DNA from: Metabacillus sediminilitoris
GTDB taxonomy: Bacteria > Bacillota > Bacilli > Bacillales > Bacillaceae
Assembly: GCF_009720625.1 (NCBI RefSeq)
Contig: NZ_CP046266.1
Coordinates: 3,047,501 to 3,111,500, forward strand
DNA length: 64,000 bases
Direction: 5' to 3'
Within the stretch, counting starts at the first letter, position 1. Every line of letters begins with the position of its first letter. The position numbers and the translations under genes were made by a program. Shown piece after piece: positions 28,533-37,704 of the stretch. The notes under the pieces were generated by a model. It did no database searches, was not told where the DNA came from, and saw only the letters and a list, made by a program, of their open reading frames with translations.

Positions 28533-28919
28533 TTACTCGTCTACATATTCAATATTAATCCCATTTACTTTTTTATCCATTTCGCAAGTTTCAGAAGATT
28601 TATCATAAATAACTTTTAGGTTCTTTTCGTCAATCCATTCAACAGAAAAGTCTTTATCAGACCTAAATGTATTTCCTGATTCATTTTGAAAATCATCATC
28701 TTTGTTTAATATGGATAATTGAGGTGAAAATCCCGTTGTTGCACCACAACTTCTTTCGAAAATATAAGCAACATTCTCACCATTAGGAGAAGGGATTTTT
28801 TGTTTAATATCATTTCCACACAAATCCTCAAATAAGAAATCCAATAGATAATTACCAGCCATAAATACAAATAATATTATGATTAACTTCATTAAAAGAG
28901 TTTTTAATCTTTTTGTCAT
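28533..28919 (-). CDS. DUF5412-like membrane-anchored protein
   Basis: 128 residues from the ATG at 28919 (GGGTGG upstream). One N-terminal membrane helix (LLMKLIIILFVFMAGNYLL) then an extracytoplasmic beta-rich domain with SPNGENVAYIFERSCGATTG, the signature of DUF5412-type Bacillus proteins, including the paired cysteines. Function unknown. It lies between the integrase and the non-coding block, where satellites and phages often keep superinfection or lysogeny cargo. Confidence 0.6.
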   Translation of the reverse strand: MTKRLKTLLMKLIIILFVFMAGNYLLDFLFEDLCGNDIKQKIPSPNGENVAYIFERSCGATTGFSPQLSILNKDDDFQNESGNTFRSDKDFSVEWIDEKNLKVIYDKSSETCEMDKKVNGINIEYVDE

Positions 28920-29054
28920 TAGAACCACCCAAAATTCAAGTAAATTAAAATTATTTTTACCTAAATGTACTGTTTTATTATGTTCTTCTTTATCTATCCT
29001 GCCCCTTTCTAAAAAAAAGAACCTACCATTAATAGGTAGGCTTGTAATCTCTAA

Positions 29055-29990
29055 TTATGAATACTTCTTTCTAAGAGTGGTTAACGGCGAAGCATTTCTC
29101 CCACGTTCTAAAACAGTCTTGTCTTCCATTGATTGAATATATCTTTCGGTTGTCGCTAACTGGTTATGTCCTAGTAACCGACTAACCGTATAAAGGTCTG
29201 TATGCCCTAGTGATATTTGTGCATAGCTTCTCCTACAACTATGTACAAGTAGCTTAACATCTACCCCACAGGCTTTCCCGCTTCTCTTTACTACATTGAG
29301 AACTGCATCATGACCCATTCTACCGATAGAGTTAACATCCTTCATTACAAGCCCTCCACCTTTGGCACGTGTACAGACGAACAGGAAGGGGCATTCCTCG
29401 CCTTTTAGGTACTTCTCTCTAACTCTCCTATACTTGTTTAATTGTCGCTTTAAATGTAGGCTTACAGGCACTAACCGCTGTTTGTTACCTTTCCCCCTAA
29501 TCAGTAGGGCATCATCGAATACATCCGTTAACATTATATTGGATAACTCCGCAGAACGGATACCAGTTTCAAACAAACAGGTTAAGATAGTTTTATTCCT
29601 GACATCCATGTAATTACTTCCACAATAGAAGTCAATCATCTTCTGAATATCATCAATGCTAAAAGGCTTAATCATTACCTTCTCTTCCTTAAGTAGTTCA
29701 ATGTCATTCAGTGGATTGTCTTTCAGGATTTTCTCTTTGATACAGAACTTATAGAAGTTGTTAAGTGTTTTTAGTTTGGTGTTAATGGTATTGGCTTTGA
29801 TACTTTCGTCTAACAGGTGCTTAATCCACCTTTTGATATGTCTTGTTGTAGCATCCTCTAGTTCAATCTGAAAGGATTCCCACAACCATCTTTCAAACTG
29901 TATTAAAATTGCTTTCTTGTTTTTGACGGTTGACTTACTGTAATTTTGGATTTCGATTTCTGTAATGTAGTCTTCTAGTGATAGGTTCAT
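29055..29990 (-). CDS. int: Tyrosine recombinase / integrase of the element
   Basis: 311 residues. The N-terminal SAM-like core-binding domain (residues about 3-90) is followed by the catalytic domain with all key residues: Arg in ETGIRSAELS (about 143), Lys in GKGNKQRLVPV, H-x-x-R in HSCRRSYA (about 250), His in RLLGHNQL and the nucleophile Tyr in TTERYIQ (about 287). XerC/D-like in architecture. It sits 122 nt from the right att repeat. Upstream lie the surviving miaB promoter and start, with no terminator in between, so in the integrated state host transcription probably expresses it. Confidence 0.93.
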   Translation of the reverse strand: MNLSLEDYITEIEIQNYSKSTVKNKKAILIQFERWLWESFQIELEDATTRHIKRWIKHLLDESIKANTINTKLKTLNNFYKFCIKEKILKDNPLNDIELLKEEKVMIKPFSIDDIQKMIDFYCGSNYMDVRNKTILTCLFETGIRSAELSNIMLTDVFDDALLIRGKGNKQRLVPVSLHLKRQLNKYRRVREKYLKGEECPFLFVCTRAKGGGLVMKDVNSIGRMGHDAVLNVVKRSGKACGVDVKLLVHSCRRSYAQISLGHTDLYTVSRLLGHNQLATTERYIQSMEDKTVLERGRNASPLTTLRKKYS

Positions 29991-30023
29991 TTGCGATAAT
30001 CCTCCCTGATTTTAATAATCGTT

Positions 30024-30041
30024 AGGATTACGGCAAACTCA
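30024..30041. repeat. Terminal 18-bp repeat, right copy
   Basis: AGGATTACGGCAAACTCA; matches 20311-20328 with one mismatch. The left copy overlaps the -35 of the miaB promoter; this copy lies between attR and the integrase gene. Possible integrase arm site or shared operator. Confidence 0.6.
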
Positions 30042-30045
30042 TAAT

Positions 30046-30180
30046 TTAAACTTTGCGGAAATAGGCTTGAAGCCTTGGGGCTGTAAGGCTGAATGAACGC
30101 GAAGCGTAGGGGTAGTCCTTTTCGGATTTTTTGTCCGATGGATTTACTTGAGTACTTTCCTTACGTTGTTGTTCATTCAT
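30046..30180 (-). pseudogene. miaB: Displaced original miaB 5' end, fused to element sequence
   Basis: ATG at 30180 with AAGGAG upstream begins [20 protein letters not shown], the original MiaB N-terminus. After the 38-bp att core the frame runs into element DNA and stops at 30046 (44 codons). The distance from start codon to core (31 nt) is the same as in the element-supplied version, showing precise replacement. It may serve only as a translated leader ahead of the integrase gene, which begins 56 nt later. Confidence 0.9.
30112..30149. repeat. attR core, 38-bp direct repeat
   Basis: Identical to 20165-20202. Confidence 0.95.
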
Positions 30181-30295
30181 TACGTTTTTCTCCTTTCAAA
30201 CTTACCCTTTTATTTCTAAATGGTCTTGATCTCGTTGTTTTTTGCATAAATGTTGTACATAAAGCGAATAAAAATAGAGAAACATACAACTAAAT

Positions 30296-30324
30296 AGTAT
30301 ATCGATAACAGTCTTATAAGACAA
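30296..30324 (-). promoter_or_regulatory. Original miaB promoter, now upstream of the integrase
   Basis: Minus strand TTGTCT (30319-30324), 17-nt spacer, TATACT (30296-30301), about 115 nt before the original ATG. The rest of 30181-30398 shows no gene. Confidence 0.65.
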
Positions 30325-30398
30325 TCATTTCTAGCAACTAGTCAAAATTTTACACGTTTTGTCTAGAAAAAGCGAATTCTTTAAAAACAAAGTATTCA

Positions 30399-31358
30399 TT
30401 AATATCCTCGCTGACGATTCACAAGCCCTTGCAATGGTTGATCATTTACATAGCGTTGGATATTATTCACAAAAAAGCTACAAACTCCATCAGTTGTACT
30501 TGGTCCTGATAAATGTGACGTGATATGGACATTTGATAGTGTGTATAGTGGATGATCTACTGGCAGCGGTTCTGTCTCAAATACATCAAGAATGGCAGCT
30601 TTAAGATGACCTTTCCTCATAACAGAAACCAAATCCGTTTCATTTATTAATGCGCCGCGTCCCACATTCATAATAGTGGCATTAGTTTTCATCGCGAGCA
30701 AAATATCATGATTTATGATGTGTTTTGTGGCATCTGTTAATGGTAATGTCAGCACTAAATAATCCAAATCTTTAACAAAAGCTACCCATTGTTCCGGTGA
30801 AAAATGGCGATCTACTATATGAGCTTGCTTGCCATTAAAACTTAACCCATGAACATTCATCTGAAATGCTCGTGCTTTTTGGACAATTTCTGCTCCAATT
30901 GACCCTAAGCCTGCTACTCCTATTGTTTTCCCAGCTAGTAATTCTGGAATAAATGGATCCCAGCGATTTTCACGTTGCGATTGTTTCATCCTTGCGACAT
31001 CTTTTAACATGTATAACAGAAACGTAAAAACGTATTCAGAAATATAAGTACCGAATTGATCAACAATTCGTGTGATCGTTATGTTATTAGGAATGGTAGC
31101 ATCTGCCATCAAATCATCGACCCCGGCTCCCATTGACTGATACCATGATACAGATGAAGCGCTTGGTTTATTTAAAAGGTGGGTTGGAAATTTCCAGCCT
31201 AAAATAATCTCTGTACCTGGTAAATGCTTTTTTGCTTCCTCTGACGTTGCTGCTACTTTTATATGATTAAATCCATGATTTCTTACACATTCTGCATAAG
31301 CTTTTGCTCGGTCTGGACTATATACTAGAATGGTTGGTTGTGTTGATTTCAATTTCAT
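30399..31358 (-). CDS. D-2-hydroxyacid dehydrogenase
   Basis: 319 residues. The NAD-binding motif is GVAGLGSIGAEIVQKARAF (about 147-165), with NVGRGALINETDLV around 226 and the catalytic His in HITSHLSGPS near 278. Most similar in layout to glyoxylate/hydroxypyruvate reductase-like members that reduce 2-keto acids with NAD(P)H. AGGAG precedes ATG. Monocistronic; the natural substrate is not evident. Confidence 0.85.
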   Translation of the reverse strand: MKLKSTQPTILVYSPDRAKAYAECVRNHGFNHIKVAATSEEAKKHLPGTEIILGWKFPTHLLNKPSASSVSWYQSMGAGVDDLMADATIPNNITITRIVDQFGTYISEYVFTFLLYMLKDVARMKQSQRENRWDPFIPELLAGKTIGVAGLGSIGAEIVQKARAFQMNVHGLSFNGKQAHIVDRHFSPEQWVAFVKDLDYLVLTLPLTDATKHIINHDILLAMKTNATIMNVGRGALINETDLVSVMRKGHLKAAILDVFETEPLPVDHPLYTLSNVHITSHLSGPSTTDGVCSFFVNNIQRYVNDQPLQGLVNRQRGY

Positions 31359-31503
31359 CGAATCTCTCCTTCAGCAAAAGCTTTTTTTCATCATTTTCAT
31401 GATAAGCTATCTTATGATCAGCTCTTCGTTGTTGGAAATTATATGTAAGAAATGACCTCTATTAATCATTTAATCAAGCCATCTTATTCACTACAATTAA
31501 CCT

Positions 31504-31941
31504 TTACATTTTATTTGTTTCACCACCATTTTGTGTATAGGCATTTTGTAAAACAATTCTCCATCCATCAGGGTCTTCAATCGTAACACCGTTCTTTTTC
31601 CAGTACGGATTTTCTGGCGCTACTTCTGGATAACCCATTGCAGCTAATCTATGGACGATTTTGTCTCTAGCATTCCGGTCAGGTATATAAAACACTAATA
31701 AATGATCTTCTGAAGGGGGAGGACATGCTTCTGCATCAATATACTGAGTAAATTCCAAGTGATATGCTGCATTTGGTAATCCAAACATGACTCCATCATA
31801 CCCGCTATGTTGCTCAAAATGACCAATTATTTCTAATCCAATTCCATCGCGATAAAATTCGATGATCTTCTGTAATTGATTTGTAGGTCTTGCAATGCGA
31901 AACTGAGTGACAGGTAGTTTTTTTGACCAAACGTTGCTCAT
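31504..31941 (-). CDS. VOC/glyoxalase-superfamily protein
   Basis: Start at 31941 (GAGGTG upstream); 145 residues. Two beta-alpha-beta-beta-beta modules: TQFRIARPTNQLQKIIEFYR with Glu-rich metal-binding strand YHLEFTQY, and HLLVFYIPD followed by TIEDPDGWRIVLQNA, typical of VOC proteins. Members include fosfomycin-resistance and dioxygenase-type enzymes; specificity cannot be read here. Next to no functional partner. Confidence 0.8.
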   Translation of the reverse strand: MSNVWSKKLPVTQFRIARPTNQLQKIIEFYRDGIGLEIIGHFEQHSGYDGVMFGLPNAAYHLEFTQYIDAEACPPPSEDHLLVFYIPDRNARDKIVHRLAAMGYPEVAPENPYWKKNGVTIEDPDGWRIVLQNAYTQNGGETNKM

Positions 31942-32195
31942 GCTATCACCTCTTGAACTATTTTTAAAATGGAGTCTAAAGAAAACGCTTTTAAGGCTAT
32001 GTTGATTAAGATGCAAAAGATTCCTATCCATGCTGCAAGCTTCCGACTAATTTCTTCACAAAGCTATATTATTAACTTACAATACTAAAGCTCCTATTTA
32101 AAACTACTAAATTTGAACAGATTGTTATAGACTATCGATAAGAATGGTTTTTTAGCAAGATATGGAAACATTATGAATCTGGGAGGTTGTTTTAG

Positions 32196-32645
32196 TTGCA
32201 AACCATTTACAAGATGTTTGAGCATTTACATTGGGCAAATGAACAAATACTAGCTGTCTTGCAAAATAGTGAAGATAAAATGAATGAAGAGAAACGATTA
32301 TTTTCTCATATTCTTCTAACGGAAGAAGTATGGTTAAATCGAATAATAGGTCTCGAAAATCAAGCTTCACTGATTTGGACAGAACTAGGAATTGAAGAAT
32401 GTTCGAAACAAATAAATCAAAATAAGCAAAAGTATGAACAATTTTTTGCAAGTTTGCCTGACCAGCATGCGGATAAACTTATTACCTATAGAAATAGTAC
32501 TGGTCAAGAATTTACAACATCAATAAGAGATATTTTAACCCATATCGCCCTTCACGGTCATTATCACCGCGGTCAAATTAATCAGAAACTTCGACTTGAC
32601 GGTTTCGAACCTGTTGGTACAGATTTCATTACATTTGTAAGATAA
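32196..32645 (+). CDS. DinB-like four-helix protein
   Basis: 149 residues, TTG start after GGGAGG. It has the DinB/YfiT pattern of three metal-binding His: HLHWANEQIL (His near residue 10), HILLTEEVWLNRI (about 45) and HGHYHRGQIN (about 125). Family members are metal-dependent, some act in thiol transfer (bacillithiol S-transferase BstA). Damage inducibility is inferred only from family name. Converges with topB. Confidence 0.8.
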   Translation: MQTIYKMFEHLHWANEQILAVLQNSEDKMNEEKRLFSHILLTEEVWLNRIIGLENQASLIWTELGIEECSKQINQNKQKYEQFFASLPDQHADKLITYRNSTGQEFTTSIRDILTHIALHGHYHRGQINQKLRLDGFEPVGTDFITFVR

Positions 32646-32688
32646 TTCCACAAGAACGATCAAGACCATGATTACTCTTTATGTACAA

Positions 32689-32723
32689 AAGCAGGATATA
32701 ACAAAACGTGTCATATCCCGCTT
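32689..32723. terminator. Bidirectional terminator between DinB-like gene and topB
   Basis: AAGCAGGATAT-like arm pairing with GTCATATCCCGCTT across a short loop, with one mismatch. T-rich ends follow on the minus strand. Confidence 0.7.
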
Positions 32724-32747
32724 CAACGAATGCTTAAAAAAATAAGC

Positions 32748-34892
32748 TTACGTTTCAAACAAAAACCCAATTTTCCCATCTTTCCATTCAAGTTTTGCAT
32801 CAAACGCTTTTTCGCCCTTTTTAAAGCCTTTTATTTGGTCGGAGCTTCCGTCTTTTAATAACTTTTGAACATTTGCCTGCGTAATTTTTTTACCGAGGAT
32901 TTTTTTGGAAATCGTAAAGGTACATTTATTCGTTTTGTAATTAGCACATCCGTAAAATTCACCTTTGTCAACTATGTCACCGTCACACAGCTTACATTTA
33001 CCGAGTTTTTTACTCACTTTGAAGCGTGAAGATTTACGTTGAATAGCTTCTACTTCTAATCCTTCGAAGCTCCAATTTGGTGCAACTGTTATGGCATCTT
33101 GAACGATCTTTGAAGAGAGCTTTTTCGTTAACTCCATAAAAACGCTTGGTGATGCCTGTCCTTCACCAATTTCTGAAAGACGCTGCTCCCATTTCGCAGT
33201 CATTTCAGGTGAGGCTAAAATTTGATCACCGATGGCTTCAATCAAAACCTTGCCTTTATCTGTAGCGAATACCTGATTTTTTTTCACATCTATATATTTA
33301 CGATCTTTTAACATCGTAATAATCCCGGCTCTCGTTGCCTCCGTTCCTAACCCTTCTACTCTGCTTAACACTTTTTCTAATTCATCATTCTCCAGATATT
33401 TTCCAGCCGTTTTCATTAATGTGATTAACTGACCTTCTGTATATCGTTTTGGAGGCTGTGTTTTGCTTTCCTTTGTTTCCACTTTGTGAACTTGCCCGCG
33501 ATCGCCTTTACTTACATTCGGAAGGAGCTGGTCTTTTTCTTTCTCCTCTTGGAAAATGACTTTTCTCCAGCCTTCCTGAATTTGCTGTTTTCCCTTTGTA
33601 ATAAATTCTGCACGGCCATCAACCAATGTTGTTAAAGTAGAATAGTCAAAAATGGCTTTATCGTAATGAGCAGCAATCAGTCTTCTAACGATCATGTCAT
33701 ACATTTTTTGTTCATCAGCTGATAATCTTTTTGGATCTTTCACCTGCTCTGTTGGGATAATCGCATAGTGATCCGTCACTTTTTTTTCATTTACATAACG
33801 TGAATTATCTATGATTGATGATTTTGGCAAAGGAAATAAGTCTTTGTAGTCATCAAAAGCACTTAATTTCGCTAAAATTTCTGGAAAGAGCTCTGCTTCA
33901 CCTTTTGTGACGTAGGTTGAATCACTTCGTGGATAGGAAACAATCCCTTTTTGATACAGTGATTGTACAATGTCCAAAGTCTTTTTAGGAGAAAATTTAT
34001 ACGCCTTATTTGCTGTAGCTTGAAGCGATGACAAGTTAAATAATAATGGCGGTTGGTATTCCTTGCGCTCGGTTATGATTTCATTAATTTCAGCGGGCTT
34101 ATCTTTACAAAATGCTGCAATTTTATTAGCAAGCTCAACATCCATTACCCTTGTTTGATGATCTTTTTGCCATTTCCCTTGATACTTCTTACCATTGACT
34201 TGAAACGTTGCAACGATTTCCCAAAATGGTTCAGGTTTAAATGCATCGATCTCTTTTTCTCTTTTTACAATTAATGCAAGTGTTGGTGTTTGAACACGTC
34301 CTGCTGAAAAAACGTCATTCATCCCTTTCTCTTTTAATAAAAGGGAATATACCCGTGAAGCGTTCATTCCAACTAGCCAATCGGCACAAGCTCGGGAATA
34401 TGCTTCATAATAGAGATTTCTCGTTTTTTCATCATCTAGTAAATGGCGAAATCCTTCAAGAATGGATGCTGGTGTAAGGGAAGAAATCCACAATCTTTTT
34501 AATGGTTTTTTCACACCTGAAAGCTGAATAATATTTCGGATAATTAGCTCCCCTTCACGCCCGGCATCACCTGCATGAATGATTTCATTTACTGCTGGAT
34601 TTTTTATTAACTGTTTGACAATATTGAATTGCTTCGCTTTTGATTTTGTTACTTCATATTTAAATTTATCAGGAATGATCGGCAACATTGAGATTGACCA
34701 CTTTTTCCATTCATCCTTATAAGCTTCAGGTGCACTTAATTGTGTTAAATGACCGATTGCCCATGTACAAAACGCGCCATTTGGGAAAAGTTCATTAGGT
34801 TTGACCTCAAAGTAGCCATCTTTCTTAACCCTTTGAAATTGTGCACAAAGGGTTGATGCTTGATCTGGTTTTTCTGCGATTATAAGCTTCAT
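32748..34892 (-). CDS. topB: DNA topoisomerase III
   Basis: 714 residues. TOPRIM motif IIHAGDAGREGELI (about 104-117), the catalytic Tyr in GIVSYPRSDSTYV (about 314) and a C-terminal zinc-binding region (CKLCDGDIVDKGEFYGC) are all present. Type IA enzyme that relaxes negatively supercoiled DNA and decatenates with single-strand passage; in Bacillus it works with RecQ-type helicases. Monocistronic. Start ATG follows AAGGTGATAAAG. Intact. Confidence 0.95.
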   Translation of the reverse strand: MKLIIAEKPDQASTLCAQFQRVKKDGYFEVKPNELFPNGAFCTWAIGHLTQLSAPEAYKDEWKKWSISMLPIIPDKFKYEVTKSKAKQFNIVKQLIKNPAVNEIIHAGDAGREGELIIRNIIQLSGVKKPLKRLWISSLTPASILEGFRHLLDDEKTRNLYYEAYSRACADWLVGMNASRVYSLLLKEKGMNDVFSAGRVQTPTLALIVKREKEIDAFKPEPFWEIVATFQVNGKKYQGKWQKDHQTRVMDVELANKIAAFCKDKPAEINEIITERKEYQPPLLFNLSSLQATANKAYKFSPKKTLDIVQSLYQKGIVSYPRSDSTYVTKGEAELFPEILAKLSAFDDYKDLFPLPKSSIIDNSRYVNEKKVTDHYAIIPTEQVKDPKRLSADEQKMYDMIVRRLIAAHYDKAIFDYSTLTTLVDGRAEFITKGKQQIQEGWRKVIFQEEKEKDQLLPNVSKGDRGQVHKVETKESKTQPPKRYTEGQLITLMKTAGKYLENDELEKVLSRVEGLGTEATRAGIITMLKDRKYIDVKKNQVFATDKGKVLIEAIGDQILASPEMTAKWEQRLSEIGEGQASPSVFMELTKKLSSKIVQDAITVAPNWSFEGLEVEAIQRKSSRFKVSKKLGKCKLCDGDIVDKGEFYGCANYKTNKCTFTISKKILGKKITQANVQKLLKDGSSDQIKGFKKGEKAFDAKLEWKDGKIGFLFET

Positions 34893-35532
34893 TTCTTTAT
34901 CACCTTATCATTTATCTAAAGCTATTTATCTATTAAGCATCTATTATTTTACTCTATTTTTTCTCTCTTGAAAAACAGGGAAAATGATTTTTTATCTTAT
35001 TGTGTTAGTAAAAACACTGTTTTTTGACTATATTCCAAGCATTTCTTGGAAAAAGTGTTCGGATTAATTTAAGAAAATAAATGGCTAAAAACACAGAGCA
35101 CCCAAAACTGAATACTAGGAAAACTACCTAAAGACCGTGATTATTGTAGCGAGGTACCAACATACTATAGAGTAATCAAATATACTACCACTGCCAAAAT
35201 CAATGGTTCTAAATAAAAACGATCAATGAATAATAGTTGAGGTGACTACATTTTTAGTCATCTCTTTTCATACATTCATTAATGAGGATCTCTAAATTTG
35301 TAATATCACTAATAGAAACAATCACAAAGTATCCCTCTTGAAAAATTAGTTTTTAAAAATTATTATTAATAATTTAATTTACAAAGGCATACTTATAAAC
35401 TAAAATATAAAACGTAATTATTTCGATTTAATCACCTAACATAATTTAATATCATTTCCAATACATACTCTATCAATTATGACTATATATATTTTACATA
35501 GAATCATATAAATGATCATTTCGGAGGTAACT
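34893..35532. other. Divergent intergenic region with Zur box
   Basis: 640 bases between topB and the permease gene. Apart from the Zur box at 35409-35429 I see no coding potential; the DNA is AT-rich. Confidence 0.5.
35409..35429 (+). promoter_or_regulatory. Zur (zinc uptake regulator) box
   Basis: The 21-nt site matches the Bacillus Zur consensus AAATCGTAATNATTACGATT(T) at 18 of 20 defined positions (AAAACGTAATTATTTCGATT here). It lies 104 nt before the permease start. Zn-loaded Zur would repress. Confidence 0.75.
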
Positions 35533-36531
35533 ATGAACCGCATAATTCGTGGCAATATTATTGATATTACCGGTATATTAATTATAGCTTTGGCCCTTTT
35601 TCTCGTATCGCTAAGCTCTGGTGTTAAAGTTTCTTCAGATTTCCCCCCTTCTTTATTAAACCTAAACACTATTTTTCTTAGTATTTTGATAGAAGCCCTT
35701 CCCTTTGTTTTAATTGGAGTACTTATTGCAGGAATGATTCAAATTTTTGTAACCGAAGAACATATTCAAAGATGGATTCCTAAAAACAAAATAATGGCGG
35801 TTATCATGAGTTGTGTAGTAGGAGCATTATTTCCTGCATGTGAATGTGGAATTGTCCCCATCGTCCGGAGGCTTGTTTCAAAAGGTGTACCTATATACGC
35901 AGCAATGGGCTTTATGTTGACAGGTCCTCTTATCAATCCTATTGTTATCGCTTCAACTTATATGGCATTTGGCAATGATATTAAAATAGCAGGATTGAGG
36001 ATGGGTTTGGGCTTTATTATTGCAATAATAGTTGCAATGATAGTAAGTATGCTATTTAAAGGAAATCAATTCAAAGCTTCCCTTCATTTAAGTCACTCTC
36101 ACGAACAAGTTAAGGATGAAACTTTTATGAATCGCTTTTGGTCAATGCTCACCCATTCAATAGATGAATTTTTTGACATGGCTAAATATTTAATCATGGG
36201 TGCCTTTTTGGCTGCTTTTGTACAAACCTATATGCCGGCTAAATCTCTTTTAGAAGCTGGCAGTGGACCCGTTTCATCATTACTAGTCATGATGGGCTTA
36301 GCATATGTTTTATCACTATGCTCTGAAGCAGATGCATTTATAGGGGCTTCCTTTAGCAATCTTTTTCCAACTCCATCTATCCTTGGTTTTTTGATTTTCG
36401 GGCCTATGATTGATTTAAAGAATACCCTCATGATGCTTAGCGTCTTCCGATTTAAGTTTGTTTTTGGCGTACTCTCGATTGTTGCTTCAATTATATTTAT
36501 TACTCTAATGCTGCTGAAAGGTTTTATATAA
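35533..36531 (+). CDS. Permease of the DUF318/YraQ family (YcgR-like)
   Basis: 332 residues from the ATG after CGGAGGTAACT (an earlier ATG at 35512 overlaps). About eight membrane helices; FPACECGIVPIVRRLVSKGV (about 104-123) is the family's conserved C-E-C-G loop, and LCSEADAFIGASF is the second half's counterpart. Members are found next to TIGR03943 proteins and are thought to transport small solutes, with zinc often proposed because of Zur control. Followed 12 nt later by its partner gene. Behind a Zur box. Confidence 0.8.
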   Translation: MNRIIRGNIIDITGILIIALALFLVSLSSGVKVSSDFPPSLLNLNTIFLSILIEALPFVLIGVLIAGMIQIFVTEEHIQRWIPKNKIMAVIMSCVVGALFPACECGIVPIVRRLVSKGVPIYAAMGFMLTGPLINPIVIASTYMAFGNDIKIAGLRMGLGFIIAIIVAMIVSMLFKGNQFKASLHLSHSHEQVKDETFMNRFWSMLTHSIDEFFDMAKYLIMGAFLAAFVQTYMPAKSLLEAGSGPVSSLLVMMGLAYVLSLCSEADAFIGASFSNLFPTPSILGFLIFGPMIDLKNTLMMLSVFRFKFVFGVLSIVASIIFITLMLLKGFI

Positions 36532-36543
36532 GGGGGTGATATC

Positions 36544-37530
36544 GTGATTTTCAATTTTCAGCAGGCAATTAGAGCACTAATTTTACTTGCATTTACAATT
36601 CTGATTTTCCATCTCCATTTTACTGGGGACATTACTAAGTTTATTAATCCTAAATATGTGGGGTTAAGTCAATCAGCATCTATTATTTTTTTATTATTGT
36701 TTTTCATTCAGATTACTAGAATATGGACTAATAGGGAAAATCATCATGATCGTTGTCATCATAATCATGATGATCACAATTGTGAACATCACCACGATCA
36801 TGGGAACACTCCATTTACAGTAAAAAAACTATTTTCTTACTTAATTATTATTTCTCCTTTATTATCAGGATTTCTGCTCCCAGCTAAGATTCTGGATGCT
36901 GCTATTGCTGAAAAAAAAGGTGGTATGGCGATTCTAACCAATCAAAAACAAATGGCTGATGCAGGCTTAAATAACGGTTCATCTGAAAATAATAATAAAA
37001 CAGGAACGGAAGAACGGTATGTTGATGACAATACTGAGGAAAATGAAATTGATGAAAATTTACTCATTCATGAAAATGCAGACCCTAATGACTTAGAACA
37101 AAATACAATAACAAAAGATGAATATGAACAATTAACACAAGAATTATTACAAAACTCAAATATCGTGATGGACGAGGCAATGTTTGCTACTTACTATGAT
37201 GAAATTAGTATGAATATCGATAAATATAAGGGCAAAAATATTGAATTAACAGGATTTGTCTATAAAGAGGCAGGGTTAAAACAGGAGCAACTCGTCATTT
37301 CAAGATATTTGATTTCCCACTGTGTAGCAGATGCGAGCATTATTGGATTTCTAACCGAATTACCCGAAGCTTCTTCAATTAAAGAGGATACATGGATTAA
37401 AGCTAAAGGCATATTAGATGTAACGACTTATAACGGTACAGTCCTTCCCTATATTAAAATTACGAATTGGGAAAAAGTCAGTGAGCCAAAAGAACCTTAT
37501 CTTTATCCTTTAAACATTAAAGTCTTATAA
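36544..37530 (+). CDS. TIGR03943/YcgQ-like membrane protein with His-rich loop
   Basis: 328 residues, GTG start after GGGGGTGAT. N-terminal membrane segments, then a His/Asp-rich loop of about 22 residues (starting NHHDRCHHNHDDHNC, about 61-83) with metal-binding potential. The large C-terminal domain contains TGFVYKEAGLKQEQLVISRY and ISHCVADASIIGFL, hallmarks of the family. Co-transcribed with the permease upstream and under the same Zur box. Likely works with it at the membrane in zinc-limited cells. Confidence 0.8.
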   Translation: MIFNFQQAIRALILLAFTILIFHLHFTGDITKFINPKYVGLSQSASIIFLLLFFIQITRIWTNRENHHDRCHHNHDDHNCEHHHDHGNTPFTVKKLFSYLIIISPLLSGFLLPAKILDAAIAEKKGGMAILTNQKQMADAGLNNGSSENNNKTGTEERYVDDNTEENEIDENLLIHENADPNDLEQNTITKDEYEQLTQELLQNSNIVMDEAMFATYYDEISMNIDKYKGKNIELTGFVYKEAGLKQEQLVISRYLISHCVADASIIGFLTELPEASSIKEDTWIKAKGILDVTTYNGTVLPYIKITNWEKVSEPKEPYLYPLNIKVL

Positions 37531-37704
37531 AGATGTGATAGGAAGCTGATGATACCACTCTAATTCAGCTTCTTTCTTTATGTATTTATATAGTTTCTAT
37601 CATTTCTGAGCAATTTATTTCCGTTACAATTAATTATCCTTTATTATGGTAAAGTGATAAGGATGATACAATAACAACTATACATGTAATTTGGAGGTAT
37701 TTTA

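Larger units (their letters stand above)
20165..30149. mobile_element. 9.95 kb integrative element in the 5' end of miaB (candidate phage satellite)
   Basis: Bounded by identical 38-bp direct repeats, both inside miaB coding sequence, with a tyrosine recombinase gene immediately inside the right repeat. Unit length is 9947 bp. Almost all genes read on the minus strand: DUF3231 protein, Sda-like protein, two unknowns, a small-terminase-like protein, two coiled-coil/unknown proteins, a sigma-like HTH protein, a 1.65 kb repeat-rich non-coding block, a one-helix membrane protein and the integrase. There are no capsid, portal, large terminase, lysis or conjugation genes. Integrase plus lone small terminase plus small size resembles phage-inducible chromosomal islands; a primase and a clear master repressor are not seen, so the satellite reading is an inference. 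Confidence 0.88.
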
